Below are positions 1 through 9,440 of a stretch of 64,000 bases of DNA, piece by piece. A program made the position numbers and the translations under genes. The DNA is from Ascarosepion bandense. Taxonomy: Eukaryota > Mollusca > Cephalopoda > Sepiida > Sepiidae. The notes beneath the pieces are model-generated. The model saw nothing but the letters and a program-made list of their open reading frames with translations, was not told the DNA's origin and did no database searches. The stretch spans positions 726,001-790,000 of the forward strand of contig JBBBDQ010000420.1 in NCBI GenBank assembly GCA_037127315.1, in the 5' to 3' direction. Within the stretch, counting starts at the first letter, position 1. Each line of letters starts with the position of its first letter.

Positions 1-320
1 CAAACAGGAAATGATTTGCTTTTTTATGCGCCATGTCTCCTAAGAACGTAACCGTTCACGGCTCTCCTCAACTTCCTCTTCCTGGTAGCTTTTAATAAAC
101 TTTATCTTTCCGTTATTTCTCTCAACTCCTGTTCCATCATCCATTTACTCAAGATCATTAAGTATTTCATCTGTCCCTCTTTTCCTGTTTGTCCTTTGGG
201 TATCAGAATCTCCAATCCCTCCTTCCTCATTATATGCCACAAACAGTTCAACTGTTCTTTTTGATTTTCAGTATTAGTTTTTTTTCCCTCCATTTTCTCC
301 AAAACTTCGTCGATGTTCAC
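1..320 (-). pseudogene. RTE-type LINE, RT C-terminus and 3' end
   Basis: Minus-strand reading gives the C-terminal signature of RTE-like LINE proteins, with blocks such as EVLEKMEGK, IMRKEGLE and LSKWMMEQ. The same block recurs at 50.4, 53.9 and 63.8 kb. Downstream, towards base 1, are the degraded last codons and the 3' end that other copies end with (a GHGT-like terminus). The 5' part is missing, so this is a 5'-truncated dead copy. Family placement rests on similarity between copies and on recognition of the RTE C-terminus. Confidence 0.75.
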
Positions 321-358
321 ATGTTCGGTCCACGCTATCCAAAATTTTATTGCTGGTA

Positions 359-455
359 ATATTTCTTTTTTCAGAATATTGCTCGAATTTTTCTTTTTTT
401 CAGAATATTGCTCGAATTTTTCTTTTTTCAGAATATTGCTCGTAATTTTTTCCTG
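359..455. repeat. Minisatellite, about 30-bp unit, 3 copies
   Basis: A unit containing CAGAATATTGCTCG followed by a T-rich run is repeated three times in direct orientation. No coding sense is seen. Confidence 0.8.
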
Positions 456-529
456 TTCTTTTCAGAAACGTATTTCTAACTGCTCTGTTTCGTATCATAC
501 TACGAAATGTGGCAGAAAGTTACGAAATA

Positions 530-900
530 GAATTAACCGAGATATTTTAATTCATTTATTTGAACATTATTTTTAATGGACATTTGTATTTCAGTAGATA
601 AACGTTTTTTGCTTACTTAAACTGTATATTATATATATATCTACCGGCCTGAATATCCGAAAAATCTTGTTAGAAAAATATGCATCCTACGGTAAGATTC
701 GAACCTGCGGCTCCAATGACGGCTTCTCTGAAGTATACAGACGTAACCATTCGACTACGAAGTGTTTGGTACGTAGGCAACGCTGAATTAAGCGATATAC
801 ATACAGAAGTTCCTGGTTTTTTGTAATATTCATAACAGTTCTGGTTTGTATCCAAATGTAAATAAACGTAAACAAAGCTACGAAATATCGCGGAAAACTA
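530..900 (-). mobile_element. tRNA-related dispersed repeat (family C)
   Basis: On the minus strand an A-box-like segment (TCGAATGGTTACGTCTG, about 739-758) and a B box (GCAGGTTCGAATCTTA, 693-708) lie about 45 bases apart. The spacing suggests a tRNA with a variable arm. The flanking body recurs at 940-1115 and at 19.6-20.3 kb. The tRNA-like part sits in the middle of the repeat, so this may be a SINE or a repeat that captured a tRNA. No intact tRNA gene is claimed. Confidence 0.6.
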
Positions 901-1115
901 CGAAATGTCACGGAAAACTACGAAATGTCACGGAAAACTACGAAATAGGATCGGAATTAACCGACATATTTTTAAGTTATTTATTTGAACATTATTTCTA
1001 ATGGTTACTCGTATTTAAGTAGATACACTGTTTTTTATGTAGTTAAACAGTATATATAGCGGTCTGAATATTCGAAAAAATATTGTTAAGAAAATGTGCA
1101 TCTCACCGCAGTGGC
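875..1115. repeat. Family C partial copy plus short tandem repeat
   Basis: About four direct copies of an 18-bp unit around ACTACGAAATGTCACGG lie at 880-950. They are followed by a second copy of the family C tail (AATTAACCGACATATTT to about 1110). The same tail occurs at 530-650 and 19690-19800. Confidence 0.65.
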
Positions 1116-1211
1116 GAGTGCTTGAGAAACCAAAACATATGCTCATAGTGTGGGATTTCTGTAAACTTTTTCATGGTAATTATTCGAATGAGTTCTTTGC
1201 TATGGTATATA

Positions 1212-1670
1212 CACCCTTGTGCAAATTAATTGACACAACTGCTTAAATTTCCTGTCTTTCACAATACGGTCAGTTTTAGACCCACTGGTGTTACAGCGGG
1301 TCATCGATTTTTACTTTTTCCTCAGATTAGGTCATTTGTAGTGGTTTGCAGTAATATGAATCTATTTTCGGGGAGTATCATAAAATTTGTTTGGCCTTGA
1401 AAAATGTTGCGTCATCCGTGAGTGCATCAGATTTTTAGTACGCCCGGACACTATTGCCTTGACTGTTGCTTACTCCGATGGGCATTACTCCAAGGAAGCG
1501 TAAGAAAATTGCGATGCTGCACGAACACGAATATCAGTACAAAACGTAAAGGAAAATGCGGTCGGAAGAGAAAAACAACGCCAAGAGACGACGTATACGT
1601 GATCAGGGAAAGAGTGAAAGATCCTACGAAGACATTATTCGTTTTGTTTCAGTTAATTTGTACAAGGGTG
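1212..1670 (+). mobile_element. Internally deleted Tc1/mariner element
   Basis: The terminal inverted repeats CACCCTTGTGCAAATTAA (left) and the complement of TTAATTTGTACAAGGGTG (right) bound 459 bp. TA target duplications lie at 1210-1211 and 1671-1672. Inside are remnants of the Tc1 transposase N-terminal DNA-binding region: a TPRKRKKIAMLHEH block, then in another frame KRKGKCGRKRKTTPRDD and VYVIRERVKDPTKT. The catalytic domain is deleted, so this is a non-autonomous derivative whose movement would need a transposase in trans. Confidence 0.85.
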
Positions 1671-2048
1671 TAAGCAAAGTTAACAATAAAAAGACTGATA
1701 ATAAAATTAGTTGTAAATTAAGACACAGACTCATGAAACGCTATTTTACAGTTTCCAGTTTTTTTCCCCCAATTCCAATGTTTTCTGTTTAATAGCAAAT
1801 CCACACCGTTTAGCTGCATCTGCACGCATCCACTCTACACATCAGTAAGTCAAGGCAAAGTCATTTTGTGGCTAGGAATGAAGCAATGAAGGAATAAGTC
1901 ATAAGATAATTTCCTTGATAGAAGTCATAACTGCAACCCCCAGCGCATGTATCTCGCAAAAAGAAAAAATGCAACTGATATAGTCAAATTGATTTGAGCC
2001 GAGCCGAAATACAGGTCCGTTTTTATTTAATTTTTTATCAGCCAACCT
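1671..2048. other. No recognisable feature
   Basis: AT-rich single-copy-looking sequence with no coding or repeat signal that I can name. Confidence 0.5.
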
Positions 2049-2093
2049 TCTATCTATCTATCTATCTATCTATCTATTGTTTAATATCTCTTT

Positions 2094-2149
<56 letters not shown>
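2049..2149. repeat. Microsatellites (ATCT)n and (AT)n
   Basis: Eight or so ATCT units at 2049-2078, then about 28 AT units at 2094-2149. The short apparent ORF across them is an artefact of the repeat. Confidence 0.95.
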
Positions 2150-2152
<3 letters not shown>

Positions 2153-2189
2153 GTGTATTTTGGCAGCATTTTTTCATTAAAAACAGGTT

Positions 2190-2345
2190 TCATTGAATAA
2201 TATAGTTATAGTTATATAATATAGACAAGTTCTGTCTATTTATTTTGTGTTAGATCCGTTCGTATGATCTGATTAGCTTGATAATGTTGTCATGGAAAGA
2301 CAAGAAATCGCAATAATTGTTGATTTTTTTTTATCAGGTCTGAGC
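2190..2345 (-). pseudogene. Penelope-like element (PLE) 5' ORF fragment
   Basis: Minus-strand translation contains a RKLRPDK-like start followed by a DFLS and IRSYERI pattern. It is an inverted copy of the plus-strand fragment at 2523-2690. It is related to the PLE N-terminal region at 9.0-9.2 kb (MAHVSRKLRRKLINNY). Frames are broken. The PLE assignment comes by way of the 9-kb locus, where a GIY-YIG-like endonuclease region is next to the same N-terminus. Confidence 0.55.
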
Positions 2346-2522
2346 TTTCTCATGCCACTATACACTCAATTGAACAAAAAACCCACTAGCACCATTCCTT
2401 CTCGGCCTACAGCCATGTGCGACACAAAAAATGCACCTGCCTAATTTTCTCTCTATAACTACACTCTGTTAATAATAATTTAAATATTCTATGTTCACTG
2501 AACATTAAATATTCACCCTTTG

Positions 2523-2690
2523 ATAATGGCTTATGTATGCCGAAAGCTCAGACCTGATAAAAAAATCAACAGTTATTGCGATTTCTTGTCGTCTTTCCAT
2601 GACAACATTCTCAAACTAATCAGATCATACGAACGGATCTTACACAAAATAAATTGACAGAACTTGTCTATATTATTCAATGAAACCTGT
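2523..2690 (+). pseudogene. PLE 5' ORF fragment
   Basis: The reading frame starts MAYVCRKLRPDKKINSY and runs through DFLSSFHDNILKLIRSYE to a stop after about 43 residues. It aligns by eye with the start of the 9-kb PLE (MAHVSRKLR...). A fold resembling a hammerhead core overlaps the start codon (see findings). It lies head-to-head with 2190-2345, separated by about 180 bp. Confidence 0.6.
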
Positions 2691-2691
2691 T

Positions 2692-2830
2692 ACTTGTTTA
2701 ACTGTAAAAGGGTGGGACCTAGTTGCTAATCTTGTATCTCGTGTAAATTCGTGCTTAGGCGGCACCAGTGATCTAAGCTCATCGGAGCAGAAGCCATGAA
2801 AGTACTTGTAGAAGAGGCACAGGGAATTTG
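2692..2830 (-). pseudogene. jockey/CR1-type LINE, C-terminal ORF2 fragment
   Basis: Minus-strand translation shows SLCLFYKYFHGFCSDEL, LVPP and TRLATRSHPFTV. These are the post-RT C-terminal signature of the LINE family repeated throughout the window (for example 20.4, 30.5 and 38.0 kb). About 45 residues remain. Confidence 0.75.
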
Positions 2831-3385
2831 AAATCATTTCTAACTATATAATGTCATAGTTTTACTGTATTTTTTTTTTGTTGTTTTACTATTCGGAGCA
2901 GATTTTCAGGTAATCAGGTATTGTTTGAAATTAAAATGTATGATTTACATTCCCCAAAGAACACTGCTTTTAACTAATAAAATATTATTGCGACCAGAAT
3001 TTTATTTCTCGAATTTTCATGAAATTAAGTAAGTGGGTAAGGGTAACAGTTGTAAAAATAATGATCTAAAAATAGTTTAATTTATTTGTGAATAAGTTTC
3101 ATTAAAATCCGACAATTATTTGAATTTGAATTTGATTTGAATTTCCAAAACAATGTGTTATTCTACCTGAAAAAAGGCGAAGAAATATCCATGGTAATCT
3201 TTGGTCTAACATTGACGCAAAATAAATGATTTTTAAACTTTGTGGTAGAAAAAATTCAAATCTTTAATTAAAAAAAATGTTGGTCATTCATATTAATAAT
3301 AACATAAGCATTTTACGATAAAACTTTGTTTTTATCAAGTTTTGGCCTTTTTTCCTCATGCTATGCTGTGTTTTAGAGAATTAGT
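2831..3385. other. AT-rich, nothing recognised
   Basis: Runs of A/T with no reading frame, TIR or tRNA-like motif seen. Confidence 0.5.
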
Positions 3386-3740
3386 CGGTGGTTTGCTTTG
3401 GTTTATTTTGTTTTACGGGATATCAATCTCAATATGTCATTTAATGCCGACAAGATTTTTATAATAGGTTCTTATGAATAGAAAATGTATTCTTTGGAAA
3501 AAATCAGTTTGTAGATCAGGTTTCATTGACGTATTATTATAAAGATTATATTGCTGCCGGTTGCAGTTTATCACCCTACATTGCTCATAGCGGGGACCCT
3601 AACAGATGCTACCACGCTGAGTCAGAGAGAACCTCGGGAAAACACCCATCAAGAAGTGGTTACACGTTTATAGAAACATTCCAATCAGAGGCCTTGCTGC
3701 GGCATGCAGTTATCGTCATACCCAGGACCCAAATGTAGTT
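3386..3740 (-). mobile_element. LINE 3'-UTR-like dispersed repeat (family G)
   Basis: This shares with 24.3-25.07, 36.8 and 54.6-56.4 kb a block with GATATCAA followed by ATTTAATGCC and, further on, a block ending GTCATACCCAGGACC. The terminal motif (complement TAAAACAAAC) resembles the 3' end of the I-like LINE at 11.4-12.1 kb, so I read it as an I-like LINE 3' UTR with sense on the minus strand. That link is inference. The plus-strand ORF across it is not believable as a gene. Confidence 0.45.
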
Positions 3741-4288
3741 TATCGTTATACCCAGAAGTGCAGTCGTTGTATTTTGAAGTTCAGCGTATTAGAGAAAGTA
3801 TGTTAATATAATTTCCAGAAACAATTAGAAAAAAATATTATCATAACTTAGATTATTTTGCTATCAGTGCCAAAATGATAACAATTATTTTGTTTAGTTT
3901 ATTCTGAAACAAAGACATAATTCTATTACATTCAGTGAAAATCTACCTCACTACTGCTCGACAGACTAGCTTTTTAAAAGACATTTAAAAACCATCCTTT
4001 TGTCTGGCACAAGATAAAATGATTTAAATTTGGAGACGAGCTCAATGAAATGATGAATTAAATATGTAAGACAATTCCAAAGTCTTTCATGTATAAAAAA
4101 CATCATCATCGAGAAAATGGATTTTATTTCTACGTGGACAAGACAATTTCTCGAAATTTTATGAAATTAACTCTTAGCTGGAGGTAACAGTTTAAAATAA
4201 ATTTAACAAGATTTTCTAAAAATAATAATCTAAAAACTAATTTCATTTATTTATGAAAAAGTCCTGAAAGTTTCATTAAAATCCGACA
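3741..4288. other. AT-rich, nothing recognised
   Basis: No coding, RNA or mobile-element signal that I can support. Confidence 0.5.
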
Positions 4289-4289
4289 A

Positions 4290-4345
4290 TTAATAGAACT
4301 CGGCTTTCCAATTTCTCAGTCCGAGCCGCTACTAATTACTCCACG
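4290..4345 (-). mobile_element. SINE family A, head fragment
   Basis: The complement reads AGCGGCTCGGACTGAGAAAT then AAAGCCGAGTTC, which is the tRNA-like head of SINE family A. The fragment lies head-to-head with the copy that starts at 4356. Confidence 0.6.
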
Positions 4346-4355
4346 GTGTGAAACA

Positions 4356-5015
4356 TGGTCGAATAATGGATAGCGGCTTGGATTGAAAAGTCGGAGAGCC
4401 GGGTTCGAATTCATTACATTCACTTACTGTAATATAACAATCTGGCCCCACCCGAGGAAGGCTGATGCAAGCGGGGGTGTTTCCGGTCGTTGAAAGGAAC
4501 GGATGTTTGTTTGACCTTATTTCCGGCAGTAGCGGAAATGGCTACAGAGGCAAACAGAACAGGTGTCTCTGAGAATTACGTGGGCGTGCGTGGGCGAGGC
4601 AAAACCGGAAGAAAAAGTCCCGGTTATGGAGATTATAAAAAGACCTCGGCGCACGGATTCACCAGAGTAGTAGACAGACCAGAGTAGCAGTAGAGAGAGA
4701 GAGACACAACAGATACGACGACACTCCCGTCAACCCTTAGAAGCGCGCTCTCTCACTCTCTGTTCCCTAGGCTACACGGTTCATCGTCATTAATAAAAAT
4801 ATAACTTATATTTTTATATATATGCGTGTTTGTTGTTTGTCGATATACAACATTACTTGCTAATACTCTTGTGAAAGCCATGGGTAAATTGCAGGACAGA
4901 CTATGTTCTATAGAATTGATTGGCAACCAGTCTAGCGCATTAAGAAGTGACAATCTCCATAGCAACTGCTCTGACGAGCTTGTTGTTCTTGGTACCCCAA
5001 CATGTGCTATCAACT
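4356..5015 (+). mobile_element. SINE family A copy, split by an LTR-like element
   Basis: The left part (4356-4427) carries the tRNA-like head and B box (GCCGGGTTCGAATTC) and runs to CATTCACTTAC. The right part (4853-5015) resumes the same SINE (AATACTCTTGTGAAAG, ACAGGACAG-like block, GGCAACCAGTCTAGCGCA). In other copies these two parts are contiguous. The copy is diverged from the consensus, with about 12 bases missing after the B box. Confidence 0.85.
4428..4852 (+). mobile_element. Probable solo LTR
   Basis: This 425-bp insertion begins TGTAATATAAC and ends ATATACAACA (TG...CA), flanked by a 4-bp duplication TTAC (4424-4427 and 4853-4856). Its limits are fixed by comparison with uninterrupted SINE A copies. 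A TATA-like GATTATAAAAAGACC (about 4630-4645) and an AATAAAAATA near 4793 resemble LTR promoter and polyadenylation signals. No internal gag-pol is present. Strand is inferred from these signals. The family (gypsy-like or BEL-like) is undetermined. Confidence 0.7.
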
Positions 5016-5341
5016 AGAATTTTCCTGGCCTTTTCTATTAAATTAGAAGTTAATAAATACTTTTTAATTGCACTTTGATTCGGCTGGTGACATGTAAGGG
5101 TTCCATTAATGAGGTGGTTATATATACAATATAGGTAATTGATTAATTACAATAACGTCTTTTCTCACACATATACAGGATTCTATAAAAAATACATTGT
5201 TTATTCTGAAGAAATATCCCTGTCATTTAATACTCTACTCAGCATTAGAGATGCGTCCTTGACTATGTCAATGCGCCATCTGTTCTCACTGCCACACTTT
5301 CCGCCCTCTGTTAGAACACTTCCCAGGTTTTTAAATTTCTG

Positions 5342-5728
5342 TCAGTTAAGTGTCATGCGTGATACACGCTTGGGCAATCATGTCTCTTTCGAGACATGAC
5401 TGACTGGGCAGAAGATTATCCCGCAGTCAGTTAAGTGCCATACGTGAAACACGCTTGGGCGATCATGTCTCAAAAGGGACATGACTAACTGAGCAGAAGA
5501 TTACCCCACAGTAGGTTGCCATTGCTTTCTGCGGTAGACTGGTTGCCAGCCAAGGCTATAGAACCCAATCTGTCCTGTTTTTAACCCATAACTGGAAGGA
5601 AGAGACGGATTGATACCTTTCCCAAGGGTATTTGCGCGTAAGAGAATGCAATGAATTCTACTGGAATTCGAACTCGGCTCCCTGATTTCTCGTTCCGAGC
5701 CGATATCCACTGCACCACAACGCACATC
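5342..5728 (-). mobile_element. SINE family A copy with duplicated tail
   Basis: In minus orientation it has a tRNA-like head (complement of CCGAGCCGATATCCACTGCA near 5697-5716), B box, body and tail. The tail block with hairpin CATGTCTC...GAGACATG occurs twice (about 5342-5425 and 5425-5515). It is inserted in the RTE at 5222-6020. Confidence 0.85.
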
Positions 5729-5730
5729 CT

Positions 5731-5885
5731 ACTGGAGAACAACCAAGGCTATAAAACCCAATCTGTCCTGTTATATAACCCATAACTGGAGGAAAGAGAC
5801 GGATTAATACTTTTCCCAATGTTATTTACGCGTAAGTGAATGCAAGAAATTCAACTGGAATTCGAACTTGGATCCCCGATTTCTG
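5731..5885 (-). mobile_element. SINE family A, partial copy
   Basis: The body runs from the AACCAAGGCTATA block to the B-box region (complement of GGAATTCGAACTTGGATCC). It ends at GATTTCT, inside the SINE head. Together with the previous copy it forms one insertion block flanked by ATTTCTG at 5335-5341 and 5879-5885. Confidence 0.8.
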
Positions 5886-6020
5886 TACCTGTTTGATTTT
5901 AGTATCCCCAAACTCTGATTAACATTTTGGGCTCCTCTTTTTGCTAAAGACCATAAAGTTTTCAGTTTTCTTATGTTTTATGTCTACTCCTTTCTTCTTA
6001 CTTTCATTCGCTACCTTCTG

Positions 6021-7130
6021 TAAGGGGTAATATTTTTAATATTTGATATGGAAGTTGGAGTTCTTTCGGTAAAAATTAAAAACATGTTCTCGATATTCAA
6101 GGCCTGTACCACAAAGCAAGTAAAACAAAAATTGAACCTAGTCTGATGATCTTTCAATTCAAGAATGAAACTCAAGTAGCTCTACTTATATTTTATAGTT
6201 GTTTTGTGCAAGTACTTTCAACCATCACAGTCATTTTCAAGAACAAATGTGATGTTTGTGTGTTAGATAGAATGTAGTGAACAAAACAACAACTAGACTT
6301 AAAATTCAAATGCTAAGCAGTGACTCATTGATTTTGTAAGAAAATAAATTGACTCGAATTTACAAACTTTGCTTAACACACACAAAACTCGTGAAATTCC
6401 AGACCTCGATGCGAAATGGTTTACACCAAATAGAAAACTAGGAATCTTCTAAAAAATAAATTCAAGTAATCTTTAATTATCAGAACCAAATTATTTTACG
6501 AGCCCTTTTTGCGAGCCGACGCGAAGTTTTTTGTCTTCCAATAGAAAGGCGAGAATCACATCCGTGAGTGAATTCACAAATGTCCTTTTCGAGCCCCACA
6601 AACGAAATAAAAAACGATGTAAATTCGACTGTCGCCATAGAGAAGAAGACGAGCGTAATTAACACCTACCCTTGATAAACGTCTAGCGGTCGTTATTATT
6701 ATTGTTACCTTTCTCCGTCACCTCTTTACTTTCACGGTTCACCCGTCTGCCTTTTCTTGCACTTGATAACCGAACGGAACCCTTTAAGAGTGAGTAAATA
6801 CTTTAGACATTCCTATCCAACAATAAGTTACTACTACGAAAACTTGATACCCTTAAATCATTACTACTGTTTCTTATTGAACATTAACTTCTACCAATTC
6901 ATGTTATTTTTTTCTATTAATTTCTATTTAAACACACAAAAGGTATACTTTTATTCTTCCACACATTCCAATCTCCAACCTTCTGATGATAGCGAATAAT
7001 CCTAAATTGTAGGCAGTTCGGTTATGTATGACACATGGCCAATTTAATAAACATTAACCATCTCCCTACTTCTACAAGAATCCCTTTGTCAACATTCTGA
7101 TATTCTTTGGAAAGCTGGAAATATAAAAAT
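6021..7130. other. No recognisable feature
   Basis: The stretch is mostly AT-rich. 6480-6740 is less AT-rich but has no frame longer than about 60 codons and no family match that I recognise. Confidence 0.5.
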
Positions 7131-7135
7131 TATTG

Positions 7136-7425
7136 CATATGAATAAAACAATAATTCCAGTTGTAGCTATGGATTGAGTGAAAAACGTTCCAACAGATAC
7201 ATTGAAAGGATTCCTGGTAGGCCTGCCTTAAAGATATACAAAAAAAATTGTACTGATATGTAGAGATGTACTGATTATATATGTACTGATTAAAGACATA
7301 CAAAAAATTTGTACTGATATGTAGAGCTGTACTGATTATATATGTACTGAGTAGAGGTGTACAAAAAATTTGTACTGATATGTACAGCTCACACCTTACG
7401 AAGCGCTTCAACTATGTAAAATTTG
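7136..7425 (+). pseudogene. R4/Dong-like LINE 3' end (copy 1)
   Basis: Broken frames match the end of the protein at 33828: an IIPVV-like block, then TLKGFLVGLP (degraded IERIPGNPSL) and a final TAHTLR-like segment encoded at 7385-7420. About 7230-7395 is an expansion of two to three ~58-bp units containing TTTGTACTGATATGTAGAG, which interrupts the tail. Confidence 0.6.
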
Positions 7426-7564
7426 TATGATCTTACTTGTGTGATTTTTGTTTGTTTTTGTTATTGTTGTTTTTTCATTTACAAAAATGATCAGTGGAAA
7501 ATGTCATGAAGACATTTCTGACCTTAGGTCTCTGTTGGGAACCCAGAAAGGACAACAACAACAA

Positions 7565-7565
7565 C

Positions 7566-7631
<66 letters not shown>

Positions 7632-7632
7632 A
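7565..7632. repeat. (AAT)n followed by (AAG)n
   Basis: About 13 AAT units then 10 AAG units, directly abutting the 5' side of the R4/Dong-like copy 2. Confidence 0.95.
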
Positions 7633-8254
7633 ATCGTCACGATAGAGTGGGGCAATATTTACATTGGACAATATGCAAACACCATGGAAAATATGTAAAC
7701 AAACACTGGTATGAACATCACCCAGCACCGGTTACAGAAATAGAAGATGTCACCATTCTATGGGATTACACTATCTACACAGACGGAAAAATTAAAGCAA
7801 ATAGGCCGGACATTATTGTTAAAAACCAGAAAGAAAAAACTTGCCTAATAATTGATATAGCTTGTCCAGCGGATTGTAACATAGCAACCAAGGAATTCCA
7901 AAAACTGTCAAAATATAAAGACCTGGAAATTGAAATAGAAAAAATGTGGAAATTGAAAACAAGAATCGTGCCAGGCATAGTAGATGCACTTGGAATGATA
8001 AAAAATGGAACAAAATAACACATTGAAAGTATCCCCGGAAACCCCAGCTTAAGAGATATACAAAAAATTGTCTTGTTAAGTACAACACACACACTAAGGA
8101 GAACTTTGTCTATGTAACGCTAGGGATGTTAGAGGAGGTAGAAAAATATGAAATGGAGTCATAACAACACACCACGACCTGCCTTAGGTCTTCCCGCAGA
8201 CTTGGTAGGTAGTGCGATCATAGCAAAAATGGCAATATGATGAAAAATGACAAC
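7633..8254 (+). pseudogene. R4/Dong-like LINE 3' end with restriction-like endonuclease (copy 2)
   Basis: The frame to 8018 encodes HDRVGQYLHWTICKHHGK, the endonuclease core (KANRPDIIVKNQKEKTCLII, DIACPADCNIATKEFQKLSK) and EKMWKLKTRIVPG. This aligns nearly residue for residue with the last 170 residues of the 33828 protein. A premature stop after NGTK removes the final 35 residues, but the homologous codons follow (8019-8115). The 3' UTR carries CCTTAGGTCTTCCCGCAGAC and ends in (AAT)n. The copy is strongly 5'-truncated. Confidence 0.85.
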
Positions 8255-8301
<47 letters not shown>

Positions 8302-8302
8302 T
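8255..8302. repeat. (AAT)n at the 3' end of the R4/Dong-like LINE
   Basis: About 15 ATA/AAT units follow the element directly. The unit matches that of the tract on its 5' side. Confidence 0.95.
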
Positions 8303-8792
8303 GATTTACACTTGTCGGAGTGATTTCGTGACTGTACGGAGTGTTTAACACAAATTCGAGCGAAGTAAACAAGGTCAGAAGACGAAGGCTCAGCATCGAC
8401 AGGTCTCGAGATCCAAAACTGTAAGTCACGTAGGCCTGTGTAAACCAATATTAATCATGCCAAAGTCGCTGGCTTTTAGCTCAAACATGGACTGTTAAGA
8501 GGCTTTTTATTACACGGAAAACCAGAGGGAGCAAAAACCCGGACAACCGGTCCGCAAGATGGTATGAGCATATATGTACATGAGATACAGAGAGGAAAAA
8601 GGATAGAATATTAGAATTAGATAGTGAATAATGGGTGTGAAGGAAAAAGGATGAGATTGAGAGATTCATAAAATTAATTAATCAGAACGAAGGATTTTGT
8701 TATGAAAATATTGTTGCGCCCAGGAAGGAAATTTAAAAAACACACAAGCGGAAGAAAAGAAAGGAAAATATTAACAGAAAAACGCCAAGGAC

Positions 8793-8795
<3 letters not shown>
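8303..8795. other. No recognisable feature
   Basis: No long frame or known repeat seen. Confidence 0.5.
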
Positions 8796-8833
<38 letters not shown>

Positions 8834-8970
8834 AGAGAGAGAGAGAGGAGATAGAGTGAGAGAAAAAAAAGAAGGAGATAAATACATAAATAAATAAATA
8901 AATAAGTAGATATGTACAGACAGAGATAGATGGTAGATTTATAGATAAGTAAATATAAACAGACTGATCA

Positions 8971-9018
<48 letters not shown>
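8796..9018. repeat. Low-complexity cluster (AT)n, (GA)n, (AAAT)n
   Basis: (AT)n at 8798-8830, GA-rich 8831-8860, AAAT units 8880-8905 and (AT)n 8976-9017. The apparent frame on the minus strand here is repeat-encoded, except for its N-terminal PLE part. Confidence 0.9.
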
Positions 9019-9021
<3 letters not shown>

Positions 9022-9039
9022 GTATATCGAGGCAGCAAG

Positions 9040-9218
9040 TAATTTTCTAAATATATGCTATTAAATATAAGAGACAATGAATGTCTATTATGTTTAATCA
9101 TGAGCCGTTCTAAACGTCGTATTTTTGCTTTAATTTCAGTTGAAAATAAAGACAAAAATTCTCCAACATTTGGATAATTATTTATTAGTTTTCTTCTAAG
9201 CTTTCGGCTCACATGAGC
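9040..9218 (-). pseudogene. PLE ORF N-terminus
   Basis: On the minus strand an ATG at about 9218 opens MAHVSRKLRRKLINNY, then GEFLSLFSTEIKAKIRRLER and LIFNSIYLENYLLPRY. Degenerate relatives occur at 2.2-2.7 and 45.7 kb. It lies just downstream (in PLE sense) of a GIY-YIG-like region and an untranslated stretch. That order fits the known partial-tandem arrangement of PLE copies around a pseudo-LTR. Confidence 0.65.
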
Positions 9219-9440
9219 CATCTTCAGAGAGGTAGTTTAAACTGAAATATTATAAAATCCACCATCACCGACGACTTTATTTTGTGTTGACATAAAACTC
9301 CGCTTGGCAACGGCAATAGTTACCAAAAATAATAAACGCAGTTCTTAAGTTTGCGATGCGGTTTTATGACGTCACACCGCGGGATAGCGCGAAATGACAA
9401 CAACACCATCTAGTCAAATGCAATGTAATATGTTATTTCC
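9219..9440 (-). other. PLE untranslated / pseudo-LTR-like segment
   Basis: Sequence between the PLE endonuclease end and the next PLE start. It contains CTGAAGATGGCTCATGTGAG followed by CCGAAAGC on the minus strand, which resembles a hammerhead core with one extra base. Confidence 0.45.

Larger units (their letters stand above)
5222..6020 (-). pseudogene. RTE LINE RT fragment split by SINEs
   Basis: Minus strand: 6020-5886 encodes ESKKKGVDIKHKKTENFMVF, KKRSPKC and KIKQVQ. 5341-5222 continues it in frame with KFKNLGSVLTEGGKC, RWRIDIVKDAS and LSRVL. Together this is the RTE block just downstream of the RT active site. Removing 5342-5885 rejoins the protein exactly at a lysine codon. A stop within the block shows that the copy is dead. 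Confidence 0.85.

Noticed and set aside
690..765. Functional tRNA gene on the minus strand
   Set aside because: A- and B-box-like sequences are present, but acceptor-stem pairing is not evident and the segment recurs within a dispersed repeat.
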